From assembly GCA_001465115.1 (NCBI GenBank), contig CP013614.1, forward strand, positions 3,348,001 through 3,412,000: 64,000 bases of DNA, read 5' to 3'. Both the position numbers and the translations under genes were made by a program. How positions within the stretch are numbered: position 1 is the stretch's first letter; every line of letters starts with the position of its first letter. Below are positions 25,037-32,952 of the stretch, piece by piece. The stretch comes from Enterococcus silesiacus (GTDB taxonomy: Bacteria > Bacillota > Bacilli > Lactobacillales > Enterococcaceae). A model generated the notes under the pieces. The model was not told the origin of the DNA, made no database searches, and was given only the letters and a program-made list of their open reading frames with translations.

Positions 25037-26350
25037 GTGAAAGAAAAAATTATTTCCTATTTTGAGATCGACAAATTAAATACGACTATGAAGCGTGAAT
25101 TTCTAGCTGGGTTTACGACCTTTATTTCAATGGCGTATATTCTATTTGTTAATCCAACTGTTTTAGGGGCTTCAGGAATGGATGAAGGCGCCGTTTTTAC
25201 TGCGACAGCTTTGGCTAGCGCATTAGGCTGTATCTTGATGGGGATTTTTGCTAAGTATCCGATCGCAACGGCACCAGCGCTAGGGATCAATGCCTTTTTT
25301 GCTTATTCTGTTTGTGTCGGGATGGGCGTTCCATGGGAGACGGCTTTAGCAGGAGTTTTCGTCGCATCGTTGATTTTTATTTTGATCACAATTTTTAAGT
25401 TACGAGAATTGATCATTGATGCGATCCCAGCAGATTTAAAATTTGCTATCTCTGGCGGGATTGGTTTGTTCATCGCTTTTCTAGGTCTAAGTGAAGGGGG
25501 GATCATTGTTTCTAATGAATCGACACTCGTTGCTTTAGGTCCGTTGAATGTTGGATCGACTTGGCTGACTATTTTTGGTCTAGTGATTACGGCCATCATG
25601 ATGGTCCGTCGTGTTCCAGGAGGAATTTTTATTGGGATGACAGCAACAACTATTTTAGGGCTGGTAACAGGATTAATTGAAGCACCTGCTAAAATCATTT
25701 CAAGTGCTCCAAGTCTAAAGCCAACTTTTTTAGTGGCCTTAAAGCATGTTGGAGATATTAATTCTCTACAGCTGTGGGTCGTAGTCTTAACGTTTTTATT
25801 AGTGACATTCTTTGATACGGCTGGAACGCTAGTTGGTTTAGCGAATCAAGCAGGCTTTATGAAGGACAATAAAATGCCTCGCGTTGGAAAAGCACTTGCT
25901 GCAGATTCAACCGCGATGTTAGCAGGTTCACTGTTAGGAACTTCTCCTGTTGGTGCATATGTAGAATCTTCTGCAGGGATTGCAGTTGGCGGACGTTCTG
26001 GGTTGACAGCTGTCACAACAGGCCTGTTTTTCATTGTTGGGCTGTTTTTCTCACCGTTGCTTTCAGTGGTAACGTCGCAAGTAACGGCACCAGCATTGAT
26101 CGTTGTCGGTGTGTTAATGGCTCAATCGCTTAGCCAAATCAAATGGAAAGAAATGGAAATCGCCATTCCTTCTTTCTTGATCCTGTTAGGTATGCCGTTG
26201 ACTTACAGTATTTCTGATGGAATTGCGCTTGGCTTTATTTTCTATCCAATCACCATGATTGCTGCAAAACGTGGCAAAGAAGTCTCACCGATCATGTACG
26301 CGTTATTCTTTGTTTTCGTAGGATTTATGTGGATCTTGAATGCTAATTAA
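25037..26350 (+). CDS. NCS2-family purine permease (AzgA/PbuG type)
   Basis: A 437-residue membrane transporter with about 12 to 14 hydrophobic segments. MKREFLAGFTTFISMAYILFVNP is the typical AzgA/PbuG-type start (two blocks), and GINAFFAYSVC, FFDTAGTLVGLANQAG and ALAADSTAMLAGSLLG carry conserved substrate-site residues. This subfamily imports adenine, guanine or hypoxanthine with protons. The GTG start at 25037 has AGGAGG 7 bases upstream. The RNA element directly before it is shared with the fdrA operon at 61535, which suggests common control by a purine- or ureide-related signal. Confidence 0.9.
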   Translation: MKEKIISYFEIDKLNTTMKREFLAGFTTFISMAYILFVNPTVLGASGMDEGAVFTATALASALGCILMGIFAKYPIATAPALGINAFFAYSVCVGMGVPWETALAGVFVASLIFILITIFKLRELIIDAIPADLKFAISGGIGLFIAFLGLSEGGIIVSNESTLVALGPLNVGSTWLTIFGLVITAIMMVRRVPGGIFIGMTATTILGLVTGLIEAPAKIISSAPSLKPTFLVALKHVGDINSLQLWVVVLTFLLVTFFDTAGTLVGLANQAGFMKDNKMPRVGKALAADSTAMLAGSLLGTSPVGAYVESSAGIAVGGRSGLTAVTTGLFFIVGLFFSPLLSVVTSQVTAPALIVVGVLMAQSLSQIKWKEMEIAIPSFLILLGMPLTYSISDGIALGFIFYPITMIAAKRGKEVSPIMYALFFVFVGFMWILNAN

Positions 26351-26453
26351 GCCGAACAGAATAATCAAACAAAGAAGTTAGGACACAGATGTACTTAACT
26401 TCAAACGCTTTTCGATCTGCTTGTAGCGCAGTAAACGTTTATTCGAATGTTGA

Positions 26454-26577
26454 GAGGTTGGGACAGAAGCGTCTAATCTCGAGAAATAAGAAGGAATTCA
26501 CGAAAATTGCTCTTCAAATTTTTGTGAATTTCAGCTTATTTCCGAAGGGATTGCTTCTGCTTCCACCGTTTATTCGG
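26454..26577. repeat. Long hairpin intergenic repeat, copy 1
   Basis: About 124 bases nearly identical to 43394-43519. The sequence folds on itself: CAGAAGC with GCTTCTG, AAATAAG with CTTATTT, AATTCACGAAAATT with AATTTTTGTGAATT. It follows the permease gene and is directly followed by a terminator. It may be a non-autonomous mobile repeat or the 3' part of transcripts. Confidence 0.75.
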
Positions 26578-26581
26578 ATAA

Positions 26582-26630
26582 AAAGATCCTGGGGCATAAC
26601 TTGAAAAGTTATGCCCCAGGATCTTTTTTT
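26582..26630. terminator. Terminator after the purine permease
   Basis: AAAGATCCTGGGGCATAACTT pairs with AAGTTATGCCCCAGGATCTTT around a 3- to 4-base loop, then T residues. The same hairpin-plus-terminator arrangement follows repeat copy 2. Confidence 0.85.
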
Positions 26631-26794
26631 GTTTAAAATAAAAAAACAATTCAATCAACAGCATTTGTGCCCAAAACTATTTGATAGGAAGGCATTGCTG
26701 ACTAATACTATTTAATCTGTTTTAGTTTTATTGTCTAGAGAGGGAAAGCCAAGTATTGATTTTTACTAAAGAAATTGAAATCATCGAAAATAAG

Positions 26795-26823
26795 TTGTTT
26801 CTTATCGAAATATTTAGTACAAT
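26795..26823 (+). promoter_or_regulatory. Promoter of the small gene at 26882
   Basis: TTGTTT (26795-26800), 17 bases, TACAAT (26818-26823). It predicts a leader of about 50 bases. Confidence 0.5.
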
Positions 26824-26881
26824 TTCAATATAGATAAAAAATATTTTTTTGAACTAAAAAATTATTAGGAGGTCGTGTGTC

Positions 26882-27157
26882 ATGAGTAAGAAATATCTGA
26901 ATTATGTCGGTGAAATCATCACAGATACGGAATACCATGGATTAGGAGAACCAGAGGGATTTTTGGAAGTCCATATGGATGTAGAGCTACCATTTAGACT
27001 GTACTGCACAATGGACGATGATGACTGGGAAGAAGTGACAGAGCAAGGTCGTCTAGCACTGATTGACCAATTACAAGATAAGAAATCAAAATTTTCTAAA
27101 AGTGATTATCGATTTTATACATTAGACTTTTACTTAGCAAGTTTAGGTGGTTTATAA
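26882..27157 (+). CDS. Hypothetical small acidic protein
   Basis: A 91-residue soluble, acidic protein with no signal peptide or membrane segment. AGGAGG precedes the ATG, a promoter lies upstream and a terminator follows, so it is a real single-gene unit. Segments such as EVHMDVELPFRLYCTMDDDDWEE do not identify a family for me. Confidence 0.6.
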   Translation: MSKKYLNYVGEIITDTEYHGLGEPEGFLEVHMDVELPFRLYCTMDDDDWEEVTEQGRLALIDQLQDKKSKFSKSDYRFYTLDFYLASLGGL

Positions 27158-27277
27158 AGTATAAATCAGAATGAAAGCGTTTAGCCTTGTTTTGAAGGAT
27201 AGTCATTCTATGAAGCAAGTTTTTATTGTTCTCACATTTGTGATTTAATGTTCAAATGAAAGGTTTTTAATTGGTAA

Positions 27278-27327
27278 AAAAATAGCTTGCAACAAAATGA
27301 AGTTTCATTTTGTTGCAAGCTATTTTT
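27278..27327. terminator. Bidirectional terminator
   Basis: AAAAATAGCTTGCAACAAAA pairs with its complement ending GCTATTTTT over more than 20 bp. It lies between the small gene at 26882 and the convergent gene pair at 27379-28934. Confidence 0.85.
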
Positions 27328-27378
27328 CTAGTTAAAAGGATTCAGGAGTGAGTGATTGTTTGATCACGAAAGAATAAG

Positions 27379-28467
27379 TTAATCTTCATTTTTAATTCGA
27401 GCAATCTGTTTTTTGAACGTCCAAGTTTCACCGCCGTCAACCGATTGGAATAGGCAAGAGAACATGACATTGATATCGATATCCTCCGTTTTAAGTAAAT
27501 TAAATTTAGCTTCTAATATATTGGCGCTGACCTCTGTAATTTCATTTGGTGGCTGGAAGATATCTAAAGCATCTGCTACATACCCTTTAGGGATATTGAT
27601 TAGAGCTTCATTGAAAGATCGACCATAGTTAGTTGTGTAGTATAGCTTTGTTCGAGTGGCAATAAAGCCAGTAGCTTGTGAAAGGTAGCTGGCATTTTGA
27701 ATTGGTTGAGAAATCGTGGTTCCATCGAGTTTCGTCCAATTTTTTCCTTGATCTGCTGTGCTGTAAATAGAAATATTTTCGGCAGACATACCGCCATCGG
27801 TAGAAAAAATAGCTATGCCGCTACCGTTTGCGAAGAATGTCGCTTTTCGATAGCGGAAATTATCCAAATGATCATCAATACGATTTTTCTGCCAGCTATT
27901 CCCGTTATCATTAGATGTCAGCATATAGGCCGCCACATTGTCGGGTGAAAAAATAAACCATGAAAAATCAGGTGAAATATCGAACGATTTATCCATCCAA
28001 TACCCCACAGGAACAGTCCCCGTGGTCAATGTGTAGTCGCCACCTCGGAGCCAATCTAACTCGAGTGGAACGTGATGCCAAGTCGTACCAGAATCCGTTG
28101 TCATGAATAATTCATTTGATTCGGGCTTTAGATACAGGTCATTGACTTTTTCTGTTTGATGAACGGGAGTATCGTGTGTTTGCTCGGTTACCTCTGTCTC
28201 TTTTGATGGTTTCGTATCAAAAGACTGTTGTGTCATGTGCTTATCTTCTAGGATAAGATCATCCGCCCCATTAAAGGTCGCGGTGTTAGTCAGATAATAA
28301 TAACTACCCGCAAAACTTAAAAGAGCGGTAAGTCCCAAAGCAAGTAGGCTTTTTTTTGTTAAACTCAATCCGTTTTTAACAGGTAGAGACGGAAAGTCGA
28401 TCTCTTTGTTCAAGATAAAAATTTGAGATGCGTAGATACCAAAAAGTAACGGGCTTTGGCCGATCAT
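27379..28467 (-). CDS. Membrane-anchored protein with Asp-box (BNR) repeats
   Basis: A 362-residue protein with one transmembrane helix near residues 38-58 and an extracellular beta-propeller-like region. Four Asp-box motifs are visible (TTDSGTTW, SNDNGNSW, TADQGKNW, SVDGGETW), as in sialidases and Vps10-type propellers, but no catalytic sialidase residues are recognisable. Its start overlaps the stop of the upstream gene (TAATG), so the two are coupled. A binding or sensing role at the cell surface is plausible. Confidence 0.65.
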   Translation of the reverse strand: MIGQSPLLFGIYASQIFILNKEIDFPSLPVKNGLSLTKKSLLALGLTALLSFAGSYYYLTNTATFNGADDLILEDKHMTQQSFDTKPSKETEVTEQTHDTPVHQTEKVNDLYLKPESNELFMTTDSGTTWHHVPLELDWLRGGDYTLTTGTVPVGYWMDKSFDISPDFSWFIFSPDNVAAYMLTSNDNGNSWQKNRIDDHLDNFRYRKATFFANGSGIAIFSTDGGMSAENISIYSTADQGKNWTKLDGTTISQPIQNASYLSQATGFIATRTKLYYTTNYGRSFNEALINIPKGYVADALDIFQPPNEITEVSANILEAKFNLLKTEDIDINVMFSCLFQSVDGGETWTFKKQIARIKNED

Positions 28468-28934
28468 TATACTTTGATCATCGAGAGAGGTTGTGAGCAG
28501 TCGGCAGGATGTTTTTTTACTAGGATTTCTTTTCCTTGCGGTGAGGCTAAATAATAATACTCAGCATCTTGACCTCTTGGAACTTCTAAGAGCATTTTAT
28601 GCGCTTGTTTTTCCAGCCAAACGGTGAAATTAGTTGTGAGCGAAAAGAGTTTTCCTAAATAGACAAAGACTAGCACCAAATAAATCAAGGCTAAAAGACA
28701 ACCAATCCCTAAAGCTGAGTGATAAAGGGTTTCCAATTTATATAACGAAAATGAGCTGTGAGCGATTGTTCTCCTTTGTTGGTAGACAAGAGTTGAAATG
28801 CCAAAAAAGAAAAGTGAAGATAGTAGAAAAAGGCCGCTTACAACCCATAAAACATGTTTATATGTTTTTTGGTATTGTTGGATAATCGTTTCTTTGACAG
28901 ATAACAATTCAATAATAAGTAGTTCAGAATTCAT
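28467..28934 (-). CDS. Membrane protein of unknown function
   Basis: A 155-residue protein with two transmembrane helices (about residues 28-50 and 75-98) and a C-terminal cytoplasmic part with LLEVPRGQDAEYYYLASPQG. ATG at 28934 is chosen because GAGG lies 9 bases upstream. It is the first gene of a two-gene operon with the Asp-box protein; together they may form a membrane complex. Confidence 0.6.
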   Translation of the reverse strand: MNSELLIIELLSVKETIIQQYQKTYKHVLWVVSGLFLLSSLFFFGISTLVYQQRRTIAHSSFSLYKLETLYHSALGIGCLLALIYLVLVFVYLGKLFSLTTNFTVWLEKQAHKMLLEVPRGQDAEYYYLASPQGKEILVKKHPADCSQPLSMIKV

Positions 28935-29182
28935 AGTTAGATACCTCGAAAGTTTATTATATGTTGGCTGATGTTTAATCATACAAGTATAATACGGCAC
29001 TTGTAATCTTACAACTCTATTTTTGTAAATGAAAAAGAAACTGAATAAATTTTGTATCTCTCAAGAATCTTTTCAACATCTACAGCTGTTTACATTAAAA
29101 TAGAGCTTTTTATGGTATTCTATTAAGCAAATAGTTAGTTTGCTAGAATAAAAAATAAAAGGATACGATAAGGAGACGACTA

Positions 29183-29650
29183 ATGATCAGAATAGAAAAA
29201 GTGAACATAAATAATCCAGATTTAGTAGAGTTAATAAAAGAATTAAATGATTTTTTTAATGAAGAGTGGGGAACAGAGGTAGCTCAAAGCTATCAAAATC
29301 ATCACAATCTTACTGAGATGTCTTGTGCAGTTGTGGCTTACGATGAACAAGAGGCAGTTGGCTGTGGTTGCTGGAAACTTCTTGATGAGCACACGCCAGA
29401 AATCAAACGAATGTTTGTCAAACCAACGAGTCGCGGCAATGGAGCTGCTGGAAAAATCATGCAAGCACTAGAAAGTGATATACTAGAGCAAGGTTACCAG
29501 CAAGCTGTGTTAGAAACGGGTAAAGACATGCTGAGTGCTATTGGCTTCTATGAAAGACATGGATACCAGATCATTCAAAATTATGGCGAGTTTGTTGGAG
29601 ATGAATTATGTATTTGTATGAAAAAACGACTTGAACTCAAACCTAACTAA
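29183..29650 (+). CDS. GNAT-family acetyltransferase
   Basis: A 155-residue N-acetyltransferase. The acetyl-CoA site is seen in IKRMFVKPTSRGNGAAGKIMQ and the C-terminal ML(S)AIGFYERHGYQI is typical. The acceptor is unknown; close homologues are usually annotated only as GNAT. A ribosome site (AAGGAGACG type) precedes the ATG. Confidence 0.85.
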   Translation: MIRIEKVNINNPDLVELIKELNDFFNEEWGTEVAQSYQNHHNLTEMSCAVVAYDEQEAVGCGCWKLLDEHTPEIKRMFVKPTSRGNGAAGKIMQALESDILEQGYQQAVLETGKDMLSAIGFYERHGYQIIQNYGEFVGDELCICMKKRLELKPN

Positions 29651-29759
29651 ACGTAACAGTGAAAAAATGATAGACCACTTTTGATTGAATAAAAAAGCTT
29701 TTAAGCACAATAAATCTATAATATTTAAGAGATGTTAAGTGAGGTCTAGGGGGATGGAC

Positions 29760-30956
29760 ATGGAAGAAAAACAATTTAGTATAACAATACCTGAAAAGAT
29801 AGTAGAAGAATTTGACTTAGAACATGAAGATGAAGTGATATTAAGTATTAAAGATCAAAAAATAGTGATCGAACCAAAAAAGAAAACAACTGGCAATCAG
29901 ACACTGTCACTAAGATGGTTTTTGATCCCAACCACTGTAATTAGCCTGTTGTTTTTGGGGTATTTATTTTACACTGATAAAAGTCAAATTGCTTTAGTTG
30001 GCGCGTATTCGATTGCGAATTTTGTCCTTTCGTTTGGGGTGTTAAGTGGCGTGTTTAGTTTTTTGCTCTTTTTCATCAAAGGGAAAAGAAATCAAGTGAC
30101 AACGCAATCAAAGGATATTTATTGGCGTAATTTCCCTGCAATTTTACTTTCATTTATTGTGATTTTGGTCTTTGCATTACTCGTTTTTTTCAAGATGATT
30201 GGGTTGGTTTTTATCGGTGCGACGTTTGATCGTTATACAGCGACACTGTTATTTTTCGTCTTTGTAGGGCTAGTCAATTATTTTATGATTTACTCAGCGT
30301 TGTCAATTACACCAGCTAAACTTACAAATGTGTTGATTTTTGTGATTATTGGCGGTGTTCTACTAGCCATGATTACAAACAAAGATTATCAATGGTGGCA
30401 ATTTAACTTTAGCTTTTTAGGAACGATTGAAGCCAAAGACAGTTGGCAATTTAATGTAACGTTGATGTTTTCTTCCTTGTTGATGATTGCCTTGATCGAT
30501 GGCTTATTCGTCGAGTTGCAAAAAGCGATTCCGCATAGTAAACGATTAACGATTTTACGGGTTCTTTTGACGTTGACAGCTTTGAATCTTGGGGCGGTTG
30601 GTCTATTTCCGTATACTGAAACGGGTCCATTTCAAGGCGTTCATAATCAGGTTGCTGGTTATTTAGTTTATTTGATCGTTATTTTGATTGTGGGGATCAA
30701 GTGGTTTTTACCAAATGTAACGAAAGAGTTTCTGTCGATTTCTTATATGATTGCGGCGACATTAGTTGTAGTTGTGGTGTTATTTCAATGGACCGACTAT
30801 CTTTCACTGACAGCATTTGAACTATTATCATTTATGCTGGCATTTAGCTGGATCATACTACTGCTTCAAAACTTACAGAAAATGGCGCAAAATATTAATA
30901 ATACATTTCAGGTCAAGGTTAATTTTGATTATGAAAAACAAGTGACAGAGGACTAA
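29760..30956 (+). CDS. AbrB-like domain fused to a DUF998-like membrane domain
   Basis: A 398-residue protein. Residues 1-45 look like a SpoVT/AbrB swapped-hairpin DNA-binding domain (QFSITIPEKIVEEFDLEHEDEVILS). The rest has about ten hydrophobic segments in two halves; the second half carries the DUF998-type pattern FNFSFLGTI ... GAVGLFPY ... GVHNQVAGY. ATG at 29760 fits the GGGGG ribosome site. The fusion could be a membrane-bound regulator, or the AbrB fold may serve only in oligomerisation. Confidence 0.65.
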   Translation: MEEKQFSITIPEKIVEEFDLEHEDEVILSIKDQKIVIEPKKKTTGNQTLSLRWFLIPTTVISLLFLGYLFYTDKSQIALVGAYSIANFVLSFGVLSGVFSFLLFFIKGKRNQVTTQSKDIYWRNFPAILLSFIVILVFALLVFFKMIGLVFIGATFDRYTATLLFFVFVGLVNYFMIYSALSITPAKLTNVLIFVIIGGVLLAMITNKDYQWWQFNFSFLGTIEAKDSWQFNVTLMFSSLLMIALIDGLFVELQKAIPHSKRLTILRVLLTLTALNLGAVGLFPYTETGPFQGVHNQVAGYLVYLIVILIVGIKWFLPNVTKEFLSISYMIAATLVVVVVLFQWTDYLSLTAFELLSFMLAFSWIILLLQNLQKMAQNINNTFQVKVNFDYEKQVTED

Positions 30957-31001
30957 AAATATTTTTTGAGATGGATAGCCAGAAATTGTTTATTCGTACT
31001 T

Positions 31002-31050
31002 AGGGTGTGAAACAAAAGTTGTTTTGACTTTTGTCTCACATCCTTTTTTT
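31002..31050. terminator. Bidirectional terminator
   Basis: GGTGTGAAACAAAAGT pairs with ACTTTTGTCTCACATCC, followed by T7, between convergent genes. Confidence 0.85.
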
Positions 31051-31063
31051 AGACAAACAATCC

Positions 31064-31921
31064 CTAGCTATCCAGATAACGAGACATCAATTCCATATGA
31101 TGCATGACAGCAGCTTTTCTCATGACACCCATTCCGGGAAATTTATCTTTAGACGCTGCATCAAATAGCAACTCAAGTCCTAATGTTAGCGTGTTACCAC
31201 ATAATTTGTTTGCCCACTCCTGCACGTCATCCATAAGTTCAAAAAATTTATCTTTTTGAGTCAGAGCGTCTTCACTTGAAAGAAAATGGTGAATGCGCAA
31301 GCGCTCATTCTCAAAATAGACCAGGTGTAAGCTTAAGCGTTTTGAAGGATAGCTATGCTCATAGTAAATCCGACTATCGATAGAGAAATCGCTAAATCCC
31401 ACAAAACCATTTTTTCGAAAGGTCAAATGAGCATCCGAAAAAAGTTCATCAGAACATTCCTGATAAAAGCTTGATTTAGGCAGTCGGGTAAAAACATCTT
31501 GTGAAAGAATCTTTTCGCCTTTGACTTTTTGCAGCAGACGGAATTCTTTTGGAATCAAAACTGTTGTTTGATTTGTCTGCCAATCGCTCTCTAGGGCAGG
31601 TGTTGAGTTGCCGATCACAAACAATTGCGGTTTTTCACTCAAGGTTTCAATCGGCTGTTCAACGATCATCGCTTTGCATAGAGACAATGATTTTAGATAA
31701 AAGAGGCCATCCTCTGTTAAAAAATCCCCAGCTTGAGGGTTTTGAATAAGATAAAAGGGATGTTTTTCTTGTTGAAACAGGTCAATGAACTTTTTTAATG
31801 TCTTGGAATTTTTAACAGGTTCAATGATTGGCACAATCTGGGAAGACAGCCGATTTTGTTCTACTAACGCTGTCAAAGCGAACAAATCAAACTGTTTACC
31901 ACGAAAATAGGGATAATACAT
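31064..31921 (-). CDS. sce7725-like family protein
   Basis: A 285-residue soluble protein whose start (YYPYFRGKQFDLFALTALVEQ) and IVPIIEPVKNS segment match the uncharacterised sce7725 type as I remember it. No catalytic motif is obvious. Its ATG overlaps the stop of the upstream nuclease-like gene (TAATG), so the two are translationally coupled. The pair is preceded by a LexA-type box. A joint role in DNA damage or defence is possible but unproven. Confidence 0.55.
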   Translation of the reverse strand: MYYPYFRGKQFDLFALTALVEQNRLSSQIVPIIEPVKNSKTLKKFIDLFQQEKHPFYLIQNPQAGDFLTEDGLFYLKSLSLCKAMIVEQPIETLSEKPQLFVIGNSTPALESDWQTNQTTVLIPKEFRLLQKVKGEKILSQDVFTRLPKSSFYQECSDELFSDAHLTFRKNGFVGFSDFSIDSRIYYEHSYPSKRLSLHLVYFENERLRIHHFLSSEDALTQKDKFFELMDDVQEWANKLCGNTLTLGLELLFDAASKDKFPGMGVMRKAAVMHHMELMSRYLDS

Positions 31922-32592
31922 TATTTTTCCTCCAAAAGACGTCGTTCCAATTCAAGATAAGCCTCACGAGTGGCATCTAGTTCATTTTTTAAGGCTTCGA
32001 TCGCTTGATCACAAATATCTTCAGCGAAGCGATCATAAAAATTCACCCCACCGCCAAACAAGTCATAATCGGGTTGTCTTTTCTTTAATTCTTTGTAAAT
32101 TTGGTCAGTTGAAAAGACTCGCAGGCCTCGCGCTGTTTGCTTGGCTTTCCCAACTTCACGGGCTTGAGCGGTGATCAAACGAAAAAGCAGTTCTTGTTCA
32201 TTGACTAAAAGCTCTTGTTTTTGCGGTTTTTTCTCTATTGTAAAATACCCAGGTAACATTTGATCCTCTGTAGAAAGGTACTGATGATAAACCATGACGC
32301 CTATATGACTGGGAATCTCTTCCTTTATTTTTTCAAAAAGAGCTCCTGGTAATACAAAATAATTATAGTTTCCGATAAAGGAAAGTTTTGCTTTTGAACG
32401 AAAGTCAGCTTTACTTGCCTTTAATTCATAACAGCGCCATTCAAATTGCTTCTCAGCAGTCAAGCGACAACTTAATGTATCAACAATACCTTGCTCATCT
32501 GGCATTGTCACTTCCTCAACCACAATATCTCCATTTTCCCGACAATAATAATAAAGAACTTCTTCCATCTGGGTCGTTAATGATGTTTTCAT
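31921..32592 (-). CDS. MmcB/PD-(D/E)XK-like nuclease domain protein
   Basis: A 223-residue protein. The segment GIVDTLSC ... FEWRCYELKASKADFRSKAKL has the D-(E)xK arrangement and the KxSxxDFRxxxK pattern of MmcB-like or related restriction-fold nucleases. The C terminus is a coiled-coil-like helix (IEALKNELDATREAYLELERR). It starts behind a clear AAGGAG site and is first in a two-gene operon whose promoter contains a LexA box. Nuclease activity is inferred from the motif only. Confidence 0.6.
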   Translation of the reverse strand: MKTSLTTQMEEVLYYYCRENGDIVVEEVTMPDEQGIVDTLSCRLTAEKQFEWRCYELKASKADFRSKAKLSFIGNYNYFVLPGALFEKIKEEIPSHIGVMVYHQYLSTEDQMLPGYFTIEKKPQKQELLVNEQELLFRLITAQAREVGKAKQTARGLRVFSTDQIYKELKKRQPDYDLFGGGVNFYDRFAEDICDQAIEALKNELDATREAYLELERRLLEEK

Positions 32593-32623
32593 TGTGAACT
32601 CCTTTTTTCTTTTATTCTACTAT

Positions 32624-32637
32624 AAAACGTATGTTCG
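32624..32637 (-). promoter_or_regulatory. LexA (SOS) box
   Basis: On the minus strand this reads CGAACATACGTTTT, matching the Bacillus consensus CGAACRNRYGTTYC at 13 of 14 positions. It lies between a weak -35 (TTTATT) and a -10 (TATAGT) 17 bases apart, an ideal place to block transcription of the gene pair 32592-31064. Confidence 0.7.
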
Positions 32638-32952
32638 TAAAAATAAAGTGTTTTTTTACTTTAGACAGAATAGATAGTTAATTTATTAATTAGTACCATT
32701 GTCTATCGATTTAATTGCTTGTAAATAAATATTTTTTGGATATTAATGGAAAAAAAATGATAAATAGGCTAATTATCAATCATAAACGAAAAGTGTGATA
32801 ATCCTCTATTTATTGAAAAACAAGGGAGGATTAGCTAATCATAACAGCTTGTATGTTTTTATTTTTCATTAAAATATAAAAAAATAATCATAATAAAGAA
32901 GGAAAAAGGATATTATATAATTATACGAAACTATTAAAAAAGGAGCTTATTC
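32638..32952. other. Divergent intergenic region
   Basis: AT-rich region between the SOS-controlled pair and the adhesin gene. It should hold the adhesin promoter, but no confident -35/-10 pair was chosen. AAAGGAG lies just before the adhesin start. Confidence 0.35.

Noticed and set aside
26389..26604. Open frame of 71 codons
   Set aside because: It lies inside the long hairpin repeat, has no ribosome site and is explained by the repeat and the adjoining terminator.
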